Assembly (NCBI GenBank): GCA_020633125.1
Contig: JACKEH010000062.1
Coordinates: forward strand, 1-24,960
Direction of reading: 5' to 3'
DNA: 24,960 nucleotides
Origin: Sandaracinus sp.
GTDB lineage: Bacteria; Myxococcota_A; Polyangia; Polyangiales; Houyiibacteriaceae
The position numbers and the translations under genes are program-made. The stretch's first letter is position 1. The number at the start of each line of letters is the position of its first letter. The notes beneath the pieces were generated by a model. The model saw only the letters and a list, made by a program, of their open reading frames with translations. It did not search any database and had not been told where the DNA came from. Shown here piece by piece: positions 22,724 through 24,960 of this stretch.

Positions 22724-22784
22724 GGCGTACCGAACGGAGGGCACGCCAGGCGGCTCGCTCGCGCGGGCGTACCGAACGGAGGGC
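22724..22784 (+). repeat. Two direct copies of a 19-bp sequence, 42 bp apart
   Basis: The 19-mer GGCGTACCGAACGGAGGGC occurs exactly at 22724-22742 and 22766-22784, with a decayed version (GCGAACCAAACGGGAG) near 22690. It lies in the 171-bp gap between the convergent VWA lipoprotein and patatin genes. There is no hairpin in the unit and no gene; it is probably a local duplication. Confidence 0.8.
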
Positions 22785-22832
22785 GCGTGGAAGCGGCCCC
22801 TCGACGAGCCTACGCGAGGCGCCCGGATGTCC

Positions 22833-24017
22833 TCACGCCTCGCCGTAGAGGAAGGCTTCGATCCGATCGCGCTGCGCTTCGGCGTCGCGACGGCCGAGCT
22901 GAATCAGGTCGCGTGCGTAGGCGGCGTCGAAGAGCAGGTACGACGCGAGGTCCGCGTCACCGCCTTCGCCCACGTCGAGCAGACGCAAGAAGCTCCGCCC
23001 GAGCGGGCGCGCGAGCTTCATCTCCGCGCGGCGAAGGTGCTCCGACGCGACGTGCCCGAGGTCCTCGCTCGGATGAATCGCGAGCGCATCGACGATGCGC
23101 TTGTCGGCTTCGCCTCGTGCGCGCCCGAGCGCGTTGAGTCGCTCGAGGAAGTCGTCGCCGAAACACGTGATGCCGTCGCGCAGGTACGCGTTGACCCGCT
23201 CGAGCTCTTCGAGATCGGCGTTGAGGTGATCGAGCAAGAACGCGTTGAGCATCTTGCCGAGCAAGAAGGGCGCGCCGGGGTAGCGGTCGTCGGCGAGCAC
23301 CGCGCGCGAGGGCGCCGGGTCGCTCACGCCGATCACGAAGAGCCGACTCGCGCCCAAGTGAATCGCCGGCGCCATCGGCGTGTTGAGCCGAAGCCCGCCG
23401 TCGCAATGCAGCTGCCGCCCGATGCGAATCGGTGGGAAGACCATCGGAATCGCCGCCGACGCGAGCACGTGCGCGGGACCGATGCGCCCCGGTCGCACCG
23501 CCACCTGCTGCGGCAGGTGTTTGGGCATCGGCACCCCCGGCCCCGCGTCGATGAAGACCACCGGACGCCCGGTCGGCACGTTCGTCGTCGACACCGTGAG
23601 CGCCCGAAGCGCGCCGCTCTTGAGGTTTCGGCCGAGCTGCCGCCAACGCACGCCTTCGCTGACGAGCTTCACGAGCGGCGACGCGTCGAAGATGCCCATC
23701 GCACGGCTTCCACCGAGCAACACACGGTGCAAGCCCGTCGCTTGCCGCAGGCCGAAGCTCATCACGTCCGCGAGCCGGAGCCGTGTCCAGAGGTCGACGA
23801 GGTGATCGAGCCCGCGCGGAAAGTCCTCCGCGGTCGACGCGAGGAAGGTCGCGTTCACCGCACCGACGCTGGTGCCCGCGATGACACTGAGCTTCGGCGC
23901 GGTCCCGCGCTTTCGCACCAGGTCGTGAAAGACGTAGTGCAGCGCGCCGACCTCGTAGGCCCCGCGCGCGCCACCACCCGACAGGACGATGCCGACGTCC
24001 CCCGTCGTTTCGCTCAC
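22833..24017 (-). CDS. Patatin-like phospholipase
   Basis: 394 residues. This is a lipid acyl hydrolase with a Ser-Asp dyad. The oxyanion motif GGGARGAYEVGAL lies at 14-26, the nucleophile elbow GTSVG at 48-52 (Ser50), and the catalytic Asp206 in HCDGGLRLNTP; ASAAIPMVFPPI just before the Asp is also typical of bacterial patatins. The C-terminal ~150 residues are helical and Asp/Arg-rich, without a recognised domain. No signal peptide is seen, so it may act in the cytosol or be injected by a secretion system. The start is a GTG that overlaps the stop of the upstream TPR gene as GTGA, so translation is coupled. It converges with the VWA lipoprotein gene across 171 bp. Confidence 0.94.
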   Translation of the reverse strand: MSETTGDVGIVLSGGGARGAYEVGALHYVFHDLVRKRGTAPKLSVIAGTSVGAVNATFLASTAEDFPRGLDHLVDLWTRLRLADVMSFGLRQATGLHRVLLGGSRAMGIFDASPLVKLVSEGVRWRQLGRNLKSGALRALTVSTTNVPTGRPVVFIDAGPGVPMPKHLPQQVAVRPGRIGPAHVLASAAIPMVFPPIRIGRQLHCDGGLRLNTPMAPAIHLGASRLFVIGVSDPAPSRAVLADDRYPGAPFLLGKMLNAFLLDHLNADLEELERVNAYLRDGITCFGDDFLERLNALGRARGEADKRIVDALAIHPSEDLGHVASEHLRRAEMKLARPLGRSFLRLLDVGEGGDADLASYLLFDAAYARDLIQLGRRDAEAQRDRIEAFLYGEA

Positions 24018-24960
24018 GCGGTGGCCCCCTCACGAATCGCGCGCACGTCACGACTCTCGAGGAAACGCGCCCGAATGGCGTCGCTGCGAATCGAGGCCGC
24101 CTTCGCGTCGAGCAACGTGCGCGCTTCGCGGAAGAGCTCCGCGGCAGCCTCCTCCTCGCCGAGCCCACCGAAGACCTCCGCGAGCAGACGGTAGACCTTC
24201 TCCGGACGTTCGACGTCGATGCCGGCCAGACGCTCGCGGGCTTCCCGAGCCCGCGCGAGCGCGTCTTCGCGATCTTCGGCGAGCGAATGCGCGGCGGCGA
24301 GCTCCGCGAGCGCGTGCACCTCGTAGCTCACGAGCCGCTCCGCGCGCGCAGCATCGAGCGCTTCGCGCGCCGCGATCTTCGCCTCCGCCGCGTCGCCCGC
24401 CAAACGCTCCAGACGCGCGCGCACGATGCGCTCGCGCGCGATCTCGTAGTTCGCCTGCAGACGCTCCGCGATGCGGCGGGCCTGGTCGAGCGGGAGCGCC
24501 GCGGTCGCGGGCGGCGAGCCTTCCTCCAGCATCATCTCGGCCACCGCCGCGTAGGCGTCGCAGCGGCCGGCCTTGTCGTCGACCGCCTCGAAGACGTCGA
24601 GCGCGCGCTTCACGAACGAGAGCCCTCGGCGCACGTCGCCGAGCGCGTCGTAGAGCTGCCCCACGTTGCTCAGCTTGCGACCGAGCCTCAAGCGATCCCC
24701 CGTCTCGCGGTCGATGTGAATCGACGCGCGGAACGCGGTGATCGCATCTTCGTACGCGCCGTTGGCCGCGAGGGCGACGCCGAGCGAGTTCAACGCGAAG
24801 GCTTCGTTTCGGCGGATGCCGAGCCGGCGGAAGATGACGATGGCTTCGGCGTACGACTCGAACGCGTCGTCGCTTCGGCCGAGGCGTCGAAGCAAGATGC
24901 CGCGCTGCACGAGGATCGCCGCGCGCGACGAGAGCAGCTCACGTGTCGTGCCGGCGCGTT
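24014..24960 (-). CDS. TPR-repeat protein, C-terminal part (5' end outside window)
   Basis: The frame is open to the window edge, so at least 314 residues of a longer protein are seen. It is made of tetratricopeptide helix pairs: SDDAFESYAEAIVIFRRLG, NEAFALNSLGVALAANGAYE, DAITAFRASIHIDRETGDR, RKLSNVGQLYDALGDVRRG, then Ala/Arg-rich helices and a final EEEAAAELFREARTLLDAKA. In myxobacteria such tails are common at the C-terminus of Ser/Thr kinase-ATPase-TPR proteins; that N-terminal part would lie to the right and is only a guess. Its stop overlaps the patatin GTG (GTGA), which suggests that the TPR protein and phospholipase work together, for instance as a scaffold or regulator of the lipase. 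Confidence 0.85.
   Translation of the reverse strand, partial: RAGTTRELLSSRAAILVQRGILLRRLGRSDDAFESYAEAIVIFRRLGIRRNEAFALNSLGVALAANGAYEDAITAFRASIHIDRETGDRLRLGRKLSNVGQLYDALGDVRRGLSFVKRALDVFEAVDDKAGRCDAYAAVAEMMLEEGSPPATAALPLDQARRIAERLQANYEIARERIVRARLERLAGDAAEAKIAAREALDAARAERLVSYEVHALAELAAAHSLAEDREDALARAREARERLAGIDVERPEKVYRLLAEVFGGLGEEEAAAELFREARTLLDAKAASIRSDAIRARFLESRDVRAIREGATA

Overview
The window is GC-rich chromosomal DNA that looks like a large-genome myxobacterium (Myxococcota, Polyangia/Sandaracinus-like). This is inferred from gene style, not from a search. The signs are Ser/Thr protein kinases with PEGA domains, TPR-PEGA membrane proteins, lipoproteins with MopE-type CDGxDNDCDGxxDE calcium motifs, a VWA lipoprotein, and high G/C at third codon positions that leaves long false open frames on the opposite strands. 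I saw no rRNA, tRNA, CRISPR array, transposase, integrase or phage gene.

Layout. 1-398: tail of a SUFU-like protein. 415-1470 (-): arsM arsenite methyltransferase, divergent from an aldo/keto reductase (1669-2649) that is followed by an orphan GspG-like pseudopilin (2776-3210). 3396-8943: a pair of large genes, a transglutaminase-DUF2126 amidoligase fusion and a second, transglutaminase-free and diverged DUF2126 protein. 8955-10150: a DUF4291 gene (9317-9943) bracketed by inverted copies of a 38-bp double-hairpin repeat and by two hexanucleotide arrays. 10162-14196 (-): a UUCG-loop terminator, a 1005-residue MopE-motif lipoprotein and, upstream and overlapping it, a TPR-PEGA membrane protein. 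14370-16118: a transmembrane Ser/Thr kinase with an extracytoplasmic PEGA domain, divergent from the previous operon. 16255-16934 (-): a second UUCG-loop terminator and an Ala/Gln-rich lipoprotein. 17175-19638: DUF2760 protein plus an Hsp70-family ATPase. 19813-20682: a soluble kinase-only Ser/Thr kinase. 21012-22661: a VWA lipoprotein. 22833-24960 (-): a patatin-like phospholipase translationally coupled to an upstream TPR protein that runs off the window.

Gene cooperation. The two DUF2126 genes probably act together in peptide or amide bond formation with a transglutaminase/protease-fold partner. The TPR-PEGA protein and the MopE lipoprotein are translationally coupled and probably form one envelope complex, with the neighbouring PEGA kinase as a plausible signalling partner. 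DUF2760 and Hsp70 form a chaperone-like pair. The features most worth following up are the repeat-bracketed DUF4291 cassette, whose repeat copies vary mainly in hairpin loops, and the paired DUF2126 genes.
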